Of a stretch of DNA of 32,251 nucleotides, positions 15,243 through 22,911 are shown piece after piece. Under the pieces are notes generated by a model that worked only from the letters and a program-made list of their open reading frames with translations, did no database searches and had not been told where the DNA came from. Location: contig JALHNS010000030.1 of the NCBI GenBank assembly GCA_022843445.1, positions 1 to 32,251 on the forward strand. The letters are read 5' to 3'. The number at the start of each line of letters is the position of its first letter. Positions within the stretch are counted from its first letter, which is position 1. Source of the DNA: Gemmata sp. (GTDB lineage: Bacteria; Planctomycetota; Planctomycetia; Gemmatales; Gemmataceae). Position numbers and translations under genes: made by a program.

Positions 15243-15844
15243 GTACCGAGCCGAGCGAATCCGGTATCGACTTCGACCGCACGCCGGTTCCGGGCGTGCC
15301 GTTGGATATCGTTTGGTTCTTGTTGTCGTTGCCGCGCGAGGTGCGCATCAACTGCGCCAACTTCCTGAACGCCAGCACAATCGAGGGGTTCGACGGCACG
15401 CCCGAAATAACGGCCGGGCTGTGGAAGAACGAACTCCAACGGCGCATTGACGCCTTCGACCGCGGCGAGATGAAGGGCTACACGCTCAAAGAAGTAATGG
15501 CGCGCGTCCGCTTGCGCTTGGAGCAACTGGCGCGCACGCCGCACCCGGACCACCTGCACGGCTACAGTTGCGTCGATTACTTCGCCGACGGTTGGGCCGA
15601 GAAGGGGTTCTACGACGAAGTGGCGCACTTGTGGGTGATCGAGCCGCTACGCGAGTTGAACGACGAGCGGCGCGACGGCTTCTTCGCGGTTGGCGGGCCG
15701 GGTGCAGACGGCATCCGGTTCTGCTACCGCTACGGGCACGAAGGCGTGTGGACGTTCTACCCGATCACGCGCGAGTTCGTACCCGTTGCAAAAAACGTGA
15801 ACGAATTGGTCGAGAAATGGCGCGCGGGCGAACTCACAGTGTAA
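15239..15844 (+). CDS. hypothetical protein, possibly SUKH-like C-terminus
   Basis: A 201-residue protein that starts at GTG 15239 inside the stop of the DUF1080 gene, with a perfect Shine-Dalgarno AAGGAGGAG 4 nt upstream, so translation is coupled. The N-terminal half has LKNELQRRID-like helix text (KNELQRRIDAFDRGEMKGYTLKEV is split over 63-86) reminiscent of addiction-module proteins. The C-terminal half reads DGFFAVGGPGADGIRFCYR, then GVWTFYPITREFVPVAKNVNELVEKW. This alternation of a G-x-x-G-I turn, aromatic strand and closing E-L-V-x-x-W helix resembles SMI1/KNR4 (SUKH) proteins. Both assignments are weak. It has no signal peptide, which is odd between two exported products. Confidence 0.75.
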   Translation: MSTEPSESGIDFDRTPVPGVPLDIVWFLLSLPREVRINCANFLNASTIEGFDGTPEITAGLWKNELQRRIDAFDRGEMKGYTLKEVMARVRLRLEQLARTPHPDHLHGYSCVDYFADGWAEKGFYDEVAHLWVIEPLRELNDERRDGFFAVGGPGADGIRFCYRYGHEGVWTFYPITREFVPVAKNVNELVEKWRAGELTV

Positions 15845-15856
15845 AGGAACCCACCC

Positions 15857-16759
15857 GTGCGCGTGCTGTCGGCACACAAGAAGGCGATTACCGGGCTGGC
15901 GTTCGCGCGCGACGGCGCGCGGCTGGCCGAAGCCGCGCACGGCGGGAAGGTGCGCGTGTGGGACGTCGCCACCGGCACCGTCGAACGCACCTTCGATGCG
16001 TCCGAGGGGCTGTTCCCGAATCAGGTGAAGCTCGCGTTCACCGCGGACGGTGCGCACCTCGCGGTGGCGAACGACCGCGTGCTCCTGTTCGACTTGAAGA
16101 ACGGCGACAGCACCGAACTGCCCGGCACGTCGGCGTTCAACGGGTTGCACGTTTCGCCGAAGGGCGCGGAACTGATGGGCCACGGCGACGCGCTGCTCCG
16201 GTGGACGCTCGCGGACGGCGCGAAGGTGCCCGCGTACAAGTTGCCGGCTGCCGGGGGCGGACGAATGCTCACGTTCCCCGGGGCCGCGTACGCGCCGTGC
16301 GGCACGCGCGTCGCGGTCGCGCGGCGCGCGTGGGGTCAGGGCACCGGCAACGTGAACACGGTGTTCGTTCTCGAACGCGCGGGGAGCGAAGTGCTCGCGG
16401 CGTTCGACAGCACCGGGCACGACCCGAAGCGGCTCGCGTTCAGCCCCAACGGGCAGTGGCTCGCCGCCGCGTGCGGGCCGGTGTTACGCGTGTACGACAT
16501 CGCGGCAAAGGCGGAAGTCGCGGCGCTGAAGGCGGGCAAACTGCACTTCATGGCGGTCGCGTTCAGCCCGAACGGGAAGTGGCTCGCCACCGTGAGCAAG
16601 GACCGCACCACGCGGTTGTGGGAAGTGGGCGCGTGGGACGATCCGCGCACGTTCGAGTGGGACGCAGGGAAGTTGCTCGACCTTGCGTTCGCCCCGGACG
16701 GCGCGACTGCGGCCGTTTCGAGCGACACCGGCAAGATCGTACTGTTCGACGTGGACTGA
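15857..16759 (+). CDS. WD40 repeat protein
   Basis: A 300-residue protein from GTG at 15857 with AAAGGA 9 nt upstream, 12 nt after the preceding stop. Repeats are visible: [20 protein letters not shown] with [80 protein letters not shown] and [24 protein letters not shown]. Together they account for a seven-bladed propeller with some degenerate blades. No signal peptide is seen. WD40 proteins often sit next to PSCyt/PSD1-DUF1501 pairs in planctomycetes, though usually fused or exported. Its likely role is scaffold or binding; no enzymatic residue is evident. It is translated as part of the same gene train. Confidence 0.9.
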   Translation: MRVLSAHKKAITGLAFARDGARLAEAAHGGKVRVWDVATGTVERTFDASEGLFPNQVKLAFTADGAHLAVANDRVLLFDLKNGDSTELPGTSAFNGLHVSPKGAELMGHGDALLRWTLADGAKVPAYKLPAAGGGRMLTFPGAAYAPCGTRVAVARRAWGQGTGNVNTVFVLERAGSEVLAAFDSTGHDPKRLAFSPNGQWLAAACGPVLRVYDIAAKAEVAALKAGKLHFMAVAFSPNGKWLATVSKDRTTRLWEVGAWDDPRTFEWDAGKLLDLAFAPDGATAAVSSDTGKIVLFDVD

Positions 16760-16820
16760 TAGTGGGCCGCACACTGGCGTTCGCGGTTCGTTGAAACACG
16801 CTCTCGCTGAGGGTTCGCAC

Positions 16821-18200
16821 ATGCTCGAAGCGCACGCGCTCCGAAACCGCCGGTGGTTCCTCCGCGATTGCGGCGTCGGCCTCGGCGCGCTCGCGCTCGC
16901 CGACCTCGCGCGCGCAGACGCGCCAAAGGCGCGTACGCACCACGAGCCGAAGGCCAAGCGCGTCATCTACCTGTTCATGGGCGGCGCGCCGAGCCACTTG
17001 GAACTGTTCGACAACAAGCCGCAACTCGCGAAGTTCGACGGCACGCTCCCGCCACCGGAGTTGCTCAAGAACTACCGGGCCGCGTTCATCAACCCGAACA
17101 GCAAACTCCTCGGGCCGAAGTTCAAGTTCAAGAAGTTCGGGCAGAACGGCACCGAACTCGGCGAGTTGCTCCCTCACCTCGGCGAGGTGATCGACGAAAT
17201 CGCGCTCGTGAAGTCGATGCACACGGACGCCTTCAACCACGCGCCGGGGCAGATCATGGCGCTCACCGGGCACCAGCAGTTCGGCCGGCCCAGCGCGGGC
17301 GCGTGGGTGAGCTACGGCCTCGGTAGCGAATCGAAAGACCTGCCGGGGTTCGTGGTGTTCAGCAGCGGGAGCAAGGGGCCGAGCGGCGGGAACGCGTGCT
17401 GGGGCGCGGGGTTCCTGCCCACCAGCCACGCGGGCACGCTGTTCCGCTCCGCCGGCGACCCGGTGCTGTTCCTCGGCAACCCGCCGGGCGTGGACAAGGA
17501 CATTCAAAAGGAATCGCTCGACGCGATCAACGCGCTGAACAAGAAGCGGCTCGACGCGGTGGGCGACCCGGAAATCGCGGCGCGCATCTCGGCGTACGAG
17601 ATGGCCGGCCGCATGCAGGCCAGCGCCCCGGAGCTAATGGACCTGAGCAAAGAGACGAAGGAAGCGCTCGCGCTCTACGGCGCGGAACCGGGCAAGCCGA
17701 GCTTCGCGAACAACTGCCTGCTCGCGCGCCGCCTCATCGAGCGTGGCGTGCGGTTCGTGCAACTGTTCCACGAAGCGTGGGACCATCACGGCGGCCTCAC
17801 GAACGGCCTCAAGACCGAGTGCGGGAAGACCGACCGCGCGTGCGCGGCGCTCGTCAAAGACCTGAAGCAGCGGGGCTTGTTGAAAGACACGCTGGTGATT
17901 TGGGGCGGCGAGTTCGGGCGCACGCCGATGGTGCAAGGCGGCAACGACGGCCGCGACCACCACCCGAACTGCTACACGATGTGGCTCGCCGGCGGCGGGG
18001 TGAAACCGGGCACGGTGCTGGGCACGAGCGACGACCTCGGCTTCAACGCGGTGGAAGACAAGGTCCACGTTCACGACCTGAACGCGACCGTGCTACACCT
18101 GCTCGGCATGGATCACGAGAAACTGACGTACCGGCATCAGGGCCGCGACTTCCGCCTGACCGACGTTCACGGCCACGTGGTGAAGAAACTGCTGGCGTGA
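16821..18200 (+). CDS. Tat-exported DUF1501 protein
   Basis: A 459-residue protein from ATG at 16821 with GAGGG upstream. The N-terminus has a twin-arginine signal ([21 protein letters not shown]). The DUF1501 body shows [88 protein letters not shown] and a His-rich [17 protein letters not shown]. It ends with [33 protein letters not shown], the standard C-terminus. The fold is related to alkaline phosphatase/sulfatase proteins and probably binds metal, but lacks the sulfatase Cys motif. The family regularly neighbours PSCyt2/PSD1 genes; here three other genes lie between them. Function is unknown. Confidence 0.94.
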   Translation: MLEAHALRNRRWFLRDCGVGLGALALADLARADAPKARTHHEPKAKRVIYLFMGGAPSHLELFDNKPQLAKFDGTLPPPELLKNYRAAFINPNSKLLGPKFKFKKFGQNGTELGELLPHLGEVIDEIALVKSMHTDAFNHAPGQIMALTGHQQFGRPSAGAWVSYGLGSESKDLPGFVVFSSGSKGPSGGNACWGAGFLPTSHAGTLFRSAGDPVLFLGNPPGVDKDIQKESLDAINALNKKRLDAVGDPEIAARISAYEMAGRMQASAPELMDLSKETKEALALYGAEPGKPSFANNCLLARRLIERGVRFVQLFHEAWDHHGGLTNGLKTECGKTDRACAALVKDLKQRGLLKDTLVIWGGEFGRTPMVQGGNDGRDHHPNCYTMWLAGGGVKPGTVLGTSDDLGFNAVEDKVHVHDLNATVLHLLGMDHEKLTYRHQGRDFRLTDVHGHVVKKLLA

Positions 18201-18207
18201 ACTCCGG

Positions 18208-18237
18208 CCGAACGTCCGGTGTGAGCCGGCCGTTCGG
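18208..18237. terminator. hairpin between convergent DUF1501 and VWA genes
   Basis: CCGAACGTCCGG (18208-18219) pairs with CCGGCCGTTCGG (18226-18237), 11 of 12 positions, around a 6-nt loop. It is 7 nt past the DUF1501 stop and 25 nt from the stop of the opposite gene, a position expected for a shared terminator. No T-tract follows. Confidence 0.5.
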
Positions 18238-18262
18238 CTGTGGGCACTCGCTTCGAAACGGG

Positions 18263-19516
18263 TCAGTCCTCTTCGCGGCGCGCGGTCGGTTTGCTGTACC
18301 GCCGGTTGTGCGCCTCGAATTTCGCGCGCTTCAGCGTGCCCATGTGGTCCCCGGCCTCGATCTGGCGGTCCAGATCGGCGACCGCGACGATCTCGGCGTC
18401 CACCTCCAGTGTGGCCGGCACCGACTGGAGCAGCGCGCGGGCCTGTGCGAGGCACGCCCGCGCCCCGGCCGCGTCGCCGCGGGCGAGCGCGTCGGTGACA
18501 CCCTTCTTGAGCCGGGCCACCGTGAGGAGCACCACCTTTTCTTGCACGTCGAGGTCCGGGGCGAGCGCTTCCCACGCACTCGCGGCCACCGCGGGCAGCA
18601 CCAACTCGGCCGTGAGCGCTTGGCGCTCCGTGGCCCCCGGCGCGGCCCAGTCGAGGCGCACGGCGCACACCCGCGCTTCGCCCGCGGTCGGGGGCACGGT
18701 GAACCGCAGCGCGACCAGCACCGGGAACCCGGCCACGAGGTTCGGCAGCCGCAGCCGGCCGTCGGCGGCGCGGTCGAGGTCGTTCAGCACCTCCGAGGCC
18801 GCACCGCCCGCGCCCGGGTCCGCGGCGAGCAGCACGTCGGTGCCGGCGGTTGCCGTCAGGCCGGTCAGTTCGGCGGCGAACACCGCCGCGAGTTGCCGCG
18901 GGCTTTCGACGTAGTAGTAGTTCCCGTCGCCGGACCGCGCCATCGCTTCGAGCAGGTCTTCGTTGTAGTCGTTGCCCAAGCCCATCGTACTCGTGCTCAC
19001 GCCTGTGCCGAGTCGGGCGTGAACGCCGTTGGCGATCGCGTCCGGGCGGCTCTCGCCCACGTTCGCCAACCCGTCGGAGAGCAGCAGCACGCGGTTCAGC
19101 CCGCCGGGCACGCGGCCCGCGGCCACCTGATTCGCGCCCTCGGCCCACCCGCCGTGCAGCGCGGTGCTGCCCCCGGGTTGCACGCCCGCGATCAGCGCCA
19201 GAAGGCGGGCGCGGTCGCCGACCGGGGCGTTCGGCGCGAGCGTGTCCACCTTGTCGTCGAACACGGTGAGGCTGACCCGGTCGCCGGGCACGAGTTCCTT
19301 CACCGCGAACGCGGCGGCCTCACGGGCGCAGTTCAGTTTGCGCGCCTCGTCCATCGAGCCGGAGCGGTCGATCACGATGCCGAGGTTCAGTGTCGGGCGA
19401 GCAGTGCCGGGATCGGCGGCGGGCGGGGTGATGTGAACGAGAACGTCGAGAACGGTGGAAGCGTCGCTCCGAACCGCCGGGCGGATCGGGAGCAACTTGA
19501 TTGTGGGCTGTTTCAT
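18263..19516 (-). CDS. VWA-domain protein (inter-alpha-trypsin inhibitor/YfbK-like architecture)
   Basis: A 417-residue protein from ATG at 19516. The VWA domain begins near residue 42 and has a full MIDAS: DRSGSM at 50-55, T118 in GGSTAL, and SDG at 147-149. Its strands are LNLGIVID, VSLTVFDD and RVLLLSDG. A YNEDLLEAMARSGDGNYYYVES block follows, as in VWA proteins where an extra helix and beta-sandwich complete the fold. Residues 230-330 are beta-rich (LRFTVPPTAGEARVCAVRLDW), and the C-terminal 90 residues are helical (KGVTDALARGDAAGARACLAQARALL). There is no signal peptide or membrane helix, so it is probably cytoplasmic. Metal-dependent ligand binding is likely; the partner is unknown. The AAA ATPase at 7084 is not close enough to suggest a MoxR-VWA type pair. 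Confidence 0.9.
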   Translation of the reverse strand: MKQPTIKLLPIRPAVRSDASTVLDVLVHITPPAADPGTARPTLNLGIVIDRSGSMDEARKLNCAREAAAFAVKELVPGDRVSLTVFDDKVDTLAPNAPVGDRARLLALIAGVQPGGSTALHGGWAEGANQVAAGRVPGGLNRVLLLSDGLANVGESRPDAIANGVHARLGTGVSTSTMGLGNDYNEDLLEAMARSGDGNYYYVESPRQLAAVFAAELTGLTATAGTDVLLAADPGAGGAASEVLNDLDRAADGRLRLPNLVAGFPVLVALRFTVPPTAGEARVCAVRLDWAAPGATERQALTAELVLPAVAASAWEALAPDLDVQEKVVLLTVARLKKGVTDALARGDAAGARACLAQARALLQSVPATLEVDAEIVAVADLDRQIEAGDHMGTLKRAKFEAHNRRYSKPTARREED

Positions 19517-19634
19517 TGCACGGCTCTCGGTGGGTGTGAGGGAACGCGGGAGGGACGCGCGCCGCGCCCCACAGGTTCACGTTCCTCCCGGCACCCCTCA
19601 ATACGACAGTTCGCGCCGCATTTTTCGCTTCGGC

Positions 19635-20912
19635 TCACACCGTCGGCAGTTCGAAGCCCTTGCGGTACTCGCGGGCGAGCAGCTTGTTCGCGCCGGCGTC
19701 GTCGGTCGTTTCGGCCTTCGCGTCCCACTTCAGCGTCTTCCCGGTGCGGTACGCGAGGTTCCCCAAGTGGCACAGCAGCGTGCTCGCGTGCCCCACTTCC
19801 ACCTCCGCGTTCGGCTTCGCGTCGCCGCGAATGGCGTCCACGAAGTTGCGCACGTGCAGCCCCACCATGTCGCCCGCGGGCTTGCCGGTCGCGTCGTCGC
19901 CGCCGCGCACCTTCCACGAGTCGCCGTCGAACACGAGCGTGCCTTTGTCGCCGTGAATCGCGATACCGTAGCTCTGGCCTTCTGGTCCTTGCCCCTTCTT
20001 CTCCCACACGCGGTGCTCCCACACGAGCGTGAAGCCCTTCGCGCCGCCCGGCCCGGCGGCGAAGTCGAACGTCGCGATCTGCGTGTCCGGCGTTTCCTGC
20101 TCGTCGTCGTGGAAGTGCTTGCCGCCGGCGCAACTCACCTTCACCGGCGCGCCGAGGTCGCACACGTTGCGCGCCACGTCCAAGCCGTGAATCCCGTTGT
20201 TGCCCAGTTCGCCGGTGCCGAGGTCCCAGAACCAGTGCCAGTTGTAATGGAACCGGTTCTTGGTGAATTCGCCGCTCGCAGGCCCGAGCCACAGCGAGTA
20301 ATCGACGCCCGCGGGCGGTTGCTCCGGCTTCGCGAAGCCGATGTTCGGCCGCGGCCCGCCGATCCACGCGCGCGCGAACGTGACTGTGCCGAGCTTCCCG
20401 CTCCGCACGTACTCGCGGGCCGCGATCACGCTGGGTTGGCTGCGCCGCTGCGTGCCGGCCTGCACCACCACCTTGTACTTGCGGGCCGCCTGCACCATGC
20501 GCCGGCCCTCGGTCACGTTGTGCGAAACCGGTTTCTCGACGTAGACGTGCTTCCCGCGCTCGGCGGCCCACACGGTGGCGAGCGCGTGCCAGTGGTCCGG
20601 GGCGCACACCACCAGCGCCGTCACGCCCTTGTCGTCGAGCGCCTTGCGCACGTCGGTTTCCACCTTCGGCGTCACTTCGGACTTCTTGAGCGCGTCCAGC
20701 GCGCCCTTCACCATGCCGGGGTCCGGGTCGATGAGGTACGCGACCTCGACGCCCGGCGTTGCGGCGAACACCGGCGCGAGTTGCTTGCCGCGCACGCGGA
20801 GGCCCATGATCGCGACGCGGACCTTCTCGTTCGGCTTGTCCGCGGCGCGCGCGTACGACGCGGCCGAGAGGGTGAGGGCGGAGGTGGCGAGGAACTGGCG
20901 GCGCGTGTTCAT
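19635..20912 (-). CDS. Tat-exported GFO/IDH/MocA-family oxidoreductase
   Basis: A 425-residue protein from ATG at 20912 with a twin-arginine signal (MNTRRQFLATSALTLSAASYARAA). The Rossmann domain follows: VRVAIMGLRVRGKQL (dinucleotide loop at 37-42), YLIDPDPGM, ALVVCAPDHWHA and the catalytic-lysine motif YVEKPVSHN with EKP at 126-128. The C-terminal alpha/beta domain has WHWFWDLGTGELGNNGIHGLD with the conserved His used in the active site, and AIHGDKGTLVFDGDSW. Such enzymes oxidise or isomerise sugars with NAD(P); exported Tat members are numerous in planctomycetes and carry their nucleotide folded in. The substrate is unknown, but nearby sulfatase and DUF1080 genes point to sugar breakdown (inference). 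It is divergent from the zinc-ribbon gene across 90 nt. Confidence 0.94.
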   Translation of the reverse strand: MNTRRQFLATSALTLSAASYARAADKPNEKVRVAIMGLRVRGKQLAPVFAATPGVEVAYLIDPDPGMVKGALDALKKSEVTPKVETDVRKALDDKGVTALVVCAPDHWHALATVWAAERGKHVYVEKPVSHNVTEGRRMVQAARKYKVVVQAGTQRRSQPSVIAAREYVRSGKLGTVTFARAWIGGPRPNIGFAKPEQPPAGVDYSLWLGPASGEFTKNRFHYNWHWFWDLGTGELGNNGIHGLDVARNVCDLGAPVKVSCAGGKHFHDDEQETPDTQIATFDFAAGPGGAKGFTLVWEHRVWEKKGQGPEGQSYGIAIHGDKGTLVFDGDSWKVRGGDDATGKPAGDMVGLHVRNFVDAIRGDAKPNAEVEVGHASTLLCHLGNLAYRTGKTLKWDAKAETTDDAGANKLLAREYRKGFELPTV

Positions 20913-21002
20913 GGCAGGTTACACAACGGGGGAGGAAATTGGCTCGCCACATGGTACCTTGTGCATCGGGGGTTTGCGAGCGGCGCTTTGGGAGGATCGG
21001 CC

Positions 21003-21914
21003 GTGGCGATCGTCGTTCAGTGTTCGGGGTGCCCGACGCGGTTGAGCGCGCCCGAGGGCGCGGCCGGCAAACAACTCAAGTGCCCGAAGTGCGGATCGCT
21101 GGCGACCGTGCCGGAGCAAGTGGTGGAAACGAAGCCGGCCCAGCCGCCGAGGCCGAAACCGAAAGTGACCGCGGACCCGGTCGATGACGACGACGACCGC
21201 CCGCGCTCGCGCACGCGCCGTGACGATGACGACGATGACGACGACGACCGGCCGCGCAAGAAGAAGCGCCGCGGCGACGATGACGACGACGAGTACGACC
21301 ACGACCGGAAGCGCGGCAAGCGCCGGTCCGCCCGCAACAGCGGGGGCGGCGGGGGCAAAATGGCCGTGATGGTTGTGGTGGGTTTGGTCGCGCTGATCGG
21401 CGTGGGCGTGGCGATCTTCATGCTGGTGGGCAAAGGCTCGCGCGCGCCGCTGCCGCCGGGGTGGACGATGGTGGAGAACGCGGACGCGGGCGTGAAGGGC
21501 GCGTTCCCCACCGACCCGATGGTGATCGGCAATCGCGGCAACTTCGGCTTCGGCGCGGGAATGAACATCCCCGGGTTCGGCGAGATTCCGCAGGTGGAAT
21601 CGAGCCACGTGCTGACCTGTGGCGGCGGGTTGGGCGGGCGCGCCGGGGTGAACGTGAGCGTGCAAGTCACGCGGTTCCGTGGGGCGCTCCCGCGCGCGAT
21701 GCGCGACGCGGTCGCCGACGGGTTCGGCGGGGCCGCGCTCGGCGGCGAAGCCAAGAGCGTGCGCTGGCTCGGCGGCAGCGGCGTTGAGATGCGCGTCGGC
21801 GGGCAGATCGTCCGCCAAGTGTACACCGACAAGGCCATCGTTCAGGCGACCGTCAACGGTGCGAAGCCCGAAGAGGCCGAGGCGTTCTTCGATAACTTCG
21901 AACTGACGAAGTAG
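21003..21914 (+). CDS. zinc-ribbon membrane protein with charged low-complexity linker
   Basis: A 303-residue protein from GTG at 21003, with GGAGG 7 nt upstream. The N-terminal zinc ribbon has CxxC pairs at 7-10 and 27-30 (CSGC, CPKC). Residues 58-105 are a mixed acidic/basic tract with runs of Asp and RKKKRR-type patches, encoded by GAC/GAT repeats. A single membrane helix lies near 119-143 (MAVMVVVGLVALIGVGVAIFMLV). The C-terminal 150 residues are presumably extracytoplasmic and form a compact domain, starting PPGWTMVENADAGVKGAFP and ending EEAEAFFDNFELTK. This resembles planctomycete proteins where a zinc ribbon of the MJ0042/DUF-type precedes a helix and a PsbP-like or stress-induced domain. 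The function is unknown. Confidence 0.82.
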   Translation: MAIVVQCSGCPTRLSAPEGAAGKQLKCPKCGSLATVPEQVVETKPAQPPRPKPKVTADPVDDDDDRPRSRTRRDDDDDDDDDRPRKKKRRGDDDDDEYDHDRKRGKRRSARNSGGGGGKMAVMVVVGLVALIGVGVAIFMLVGKGSRAPLPPGWTMVENADAGVKGAFPTDPMVIGNRGNFGFGAGMNIPGFGEIPQVESSHVLTCGGGLGGRAGVNVSVQVTRFRGALPRAMRDAVADGFGGAALGGEAKSVRWLGGSGVEMRVGGQIVRQVYTDKAIVQATVNGAKPEEAEAFFDNFELTK

Positions 21915-21932
21915 CGGTCGCCCCTCCGCGTC

Positions 21933-22889
21933 CTAGTCGATGTACTGCGGCGGGCTTTCGCCCACGCGCTTCGTCACGCGCGGGAACGTGCCCTTCGGTG
22001 CGCCCTCGGTGATCGAGAGCACGTTCAACTGGTGGTGCCAGTCGTCGCCGAAGTCGAACCAGTAACCAAACCGCGCGCCCTTCTTCAGCGGCAGTTCGTC
22101 GATGGTGGTTTCGTCGGTGTACCCGGCGACCGGCGGGCCGTCGTCACCGTAGTCCCCGGCTTCCGGCATCACGTACCGGGGCCCCTTCGGGTCCATCGGC
22201 CCTTTCCCGAACTGGAACTCGTACATGTGCGGGTCTTCGCGGTCGAACGCGTCGTAGATCGCCCAGTGCAGGTCTTCGAGCGTCTGGTCGCCGCGAATCT
22301 CGATGGTTCGGCTCACCGCTCGGTTCTGCTTCAGGAACTTCGCGGTCATCGGCCCTTGCAGGATGAACACCTCGAGTTCGTACACGCGCGGCGGCCCGGC
22401 GGGCGCTGCGCGCTTCGGTTTCCTGCGCCGCGGCGCGGGCGGTGGTGGGGGCGCGTTCGTGAACACCTCGGCCAGTTGCGCGAGCATCGCGGACATCGGG
22501 TTCTTTTCGGCTAGCGCGCGAACGGCGAACCGCGAGTCGCAGCGGTCGATGCCCAGCGCGTCGCGCACCGCCTTCGATTTGGCGCTCAGCGTCGCGGGCG
22601 ACACGCCGGCGCGCTGCGCCATCACGTCCGGCGGCGTGTGAAACGGTTGGCTCGGGTCGCTGCCGAGGAAATTGGCGTACGCCACCGCCGACACCACGCC
22701 CGCGGCCCAACCCGCCGGCTTCCCGCTCGCCACCGGCACGCCCGCGCGGCAGGCGTCCGCGGCACACACCCGGCACAGGTCGCGGTACTCGGCGTTCAGG
22801 TGCGCGGCGCAGTAGGCGTCGGTGAGCGCGACGATCTCCCGGAACCGGTCGTGCAGCGCTTTCGGCACGCTCTTGAGCAGTTCGTCCAT
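21933..22889 (-). CDS. DUF6398 - plasmid pRiA4b ORF-3-like fusion protein
   Basis: A 318-residue protein from ATG at 22889. Residues about 15-120 match the DUF6398 pattern: LNAEYRDLCRVCAADACRAG, WAAGVVSAVAYANFLGSDPSQ, GVSPATLSAKSKAVRDALGI, including a helix-turn-helix-like end. A Pro/Lys-rich linker (PPPPPAPRRRKPKRAAP) follows. Residues about 170-305 are a pRiA4b ORF-3 (PF07929-type) domain: RTIEIRGDQTLEDLHWAIYDAFDR, HMYEFQFGK, FGYWFDFGDDWHHQLNV. ORF-3-like proteins are widespread on plasmids and chromosomes and have no settled role. It starts 22 nt after the stop of the sulfatase-sialidase gene in the same direction, so both may share a transcript. Confidence 0.87.
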   Translation of the reverse strand: MDELLKSVPKALHDRFREIVALTDAYCAAHLNAEYRDLCRVCAADACRAGVPVASGKPAGWAAGVVSAVAYANFLGSDPSQPFHTPPDVMAQRAGVSPATLSAKSKAVRDALGIDRCDSRFAVRALAEKNPMSAMLAQLAEVFTNAPPPPPAPRRRKPKRAAPAGPPRVYELEVFILQGPMTAKFLKQNRAVSRTIEIRGDQTLEDLHWAIYDAFDREDPHMYEFQFGKGPMDPKGPRYVMPEAGDYGDDGPPVAGYTDETTIDELPLKKGARFGYWFDFGDDWHHQLNVLSITEGAPKGTFPRVTKRVGESPPQYID

Positions 22890-22911
22890 CTGTCGGCCCT
22901 CGTTGGGCAGG

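Noticed and set aside
17396-20032. 878-codon plus frame across DUF1501, VWA and GFO/IDH genes
   Set aside because: It crosses three well-supported genes on both strands and has no recognisable motif.
21180-21320. GAC/GAT-rich tract considered as tandem repeat or CRISPR-like array
   Set aside because: There is no regular repeat-spacer period. It is low-complexity coding DNA for an Asp-rich linker.
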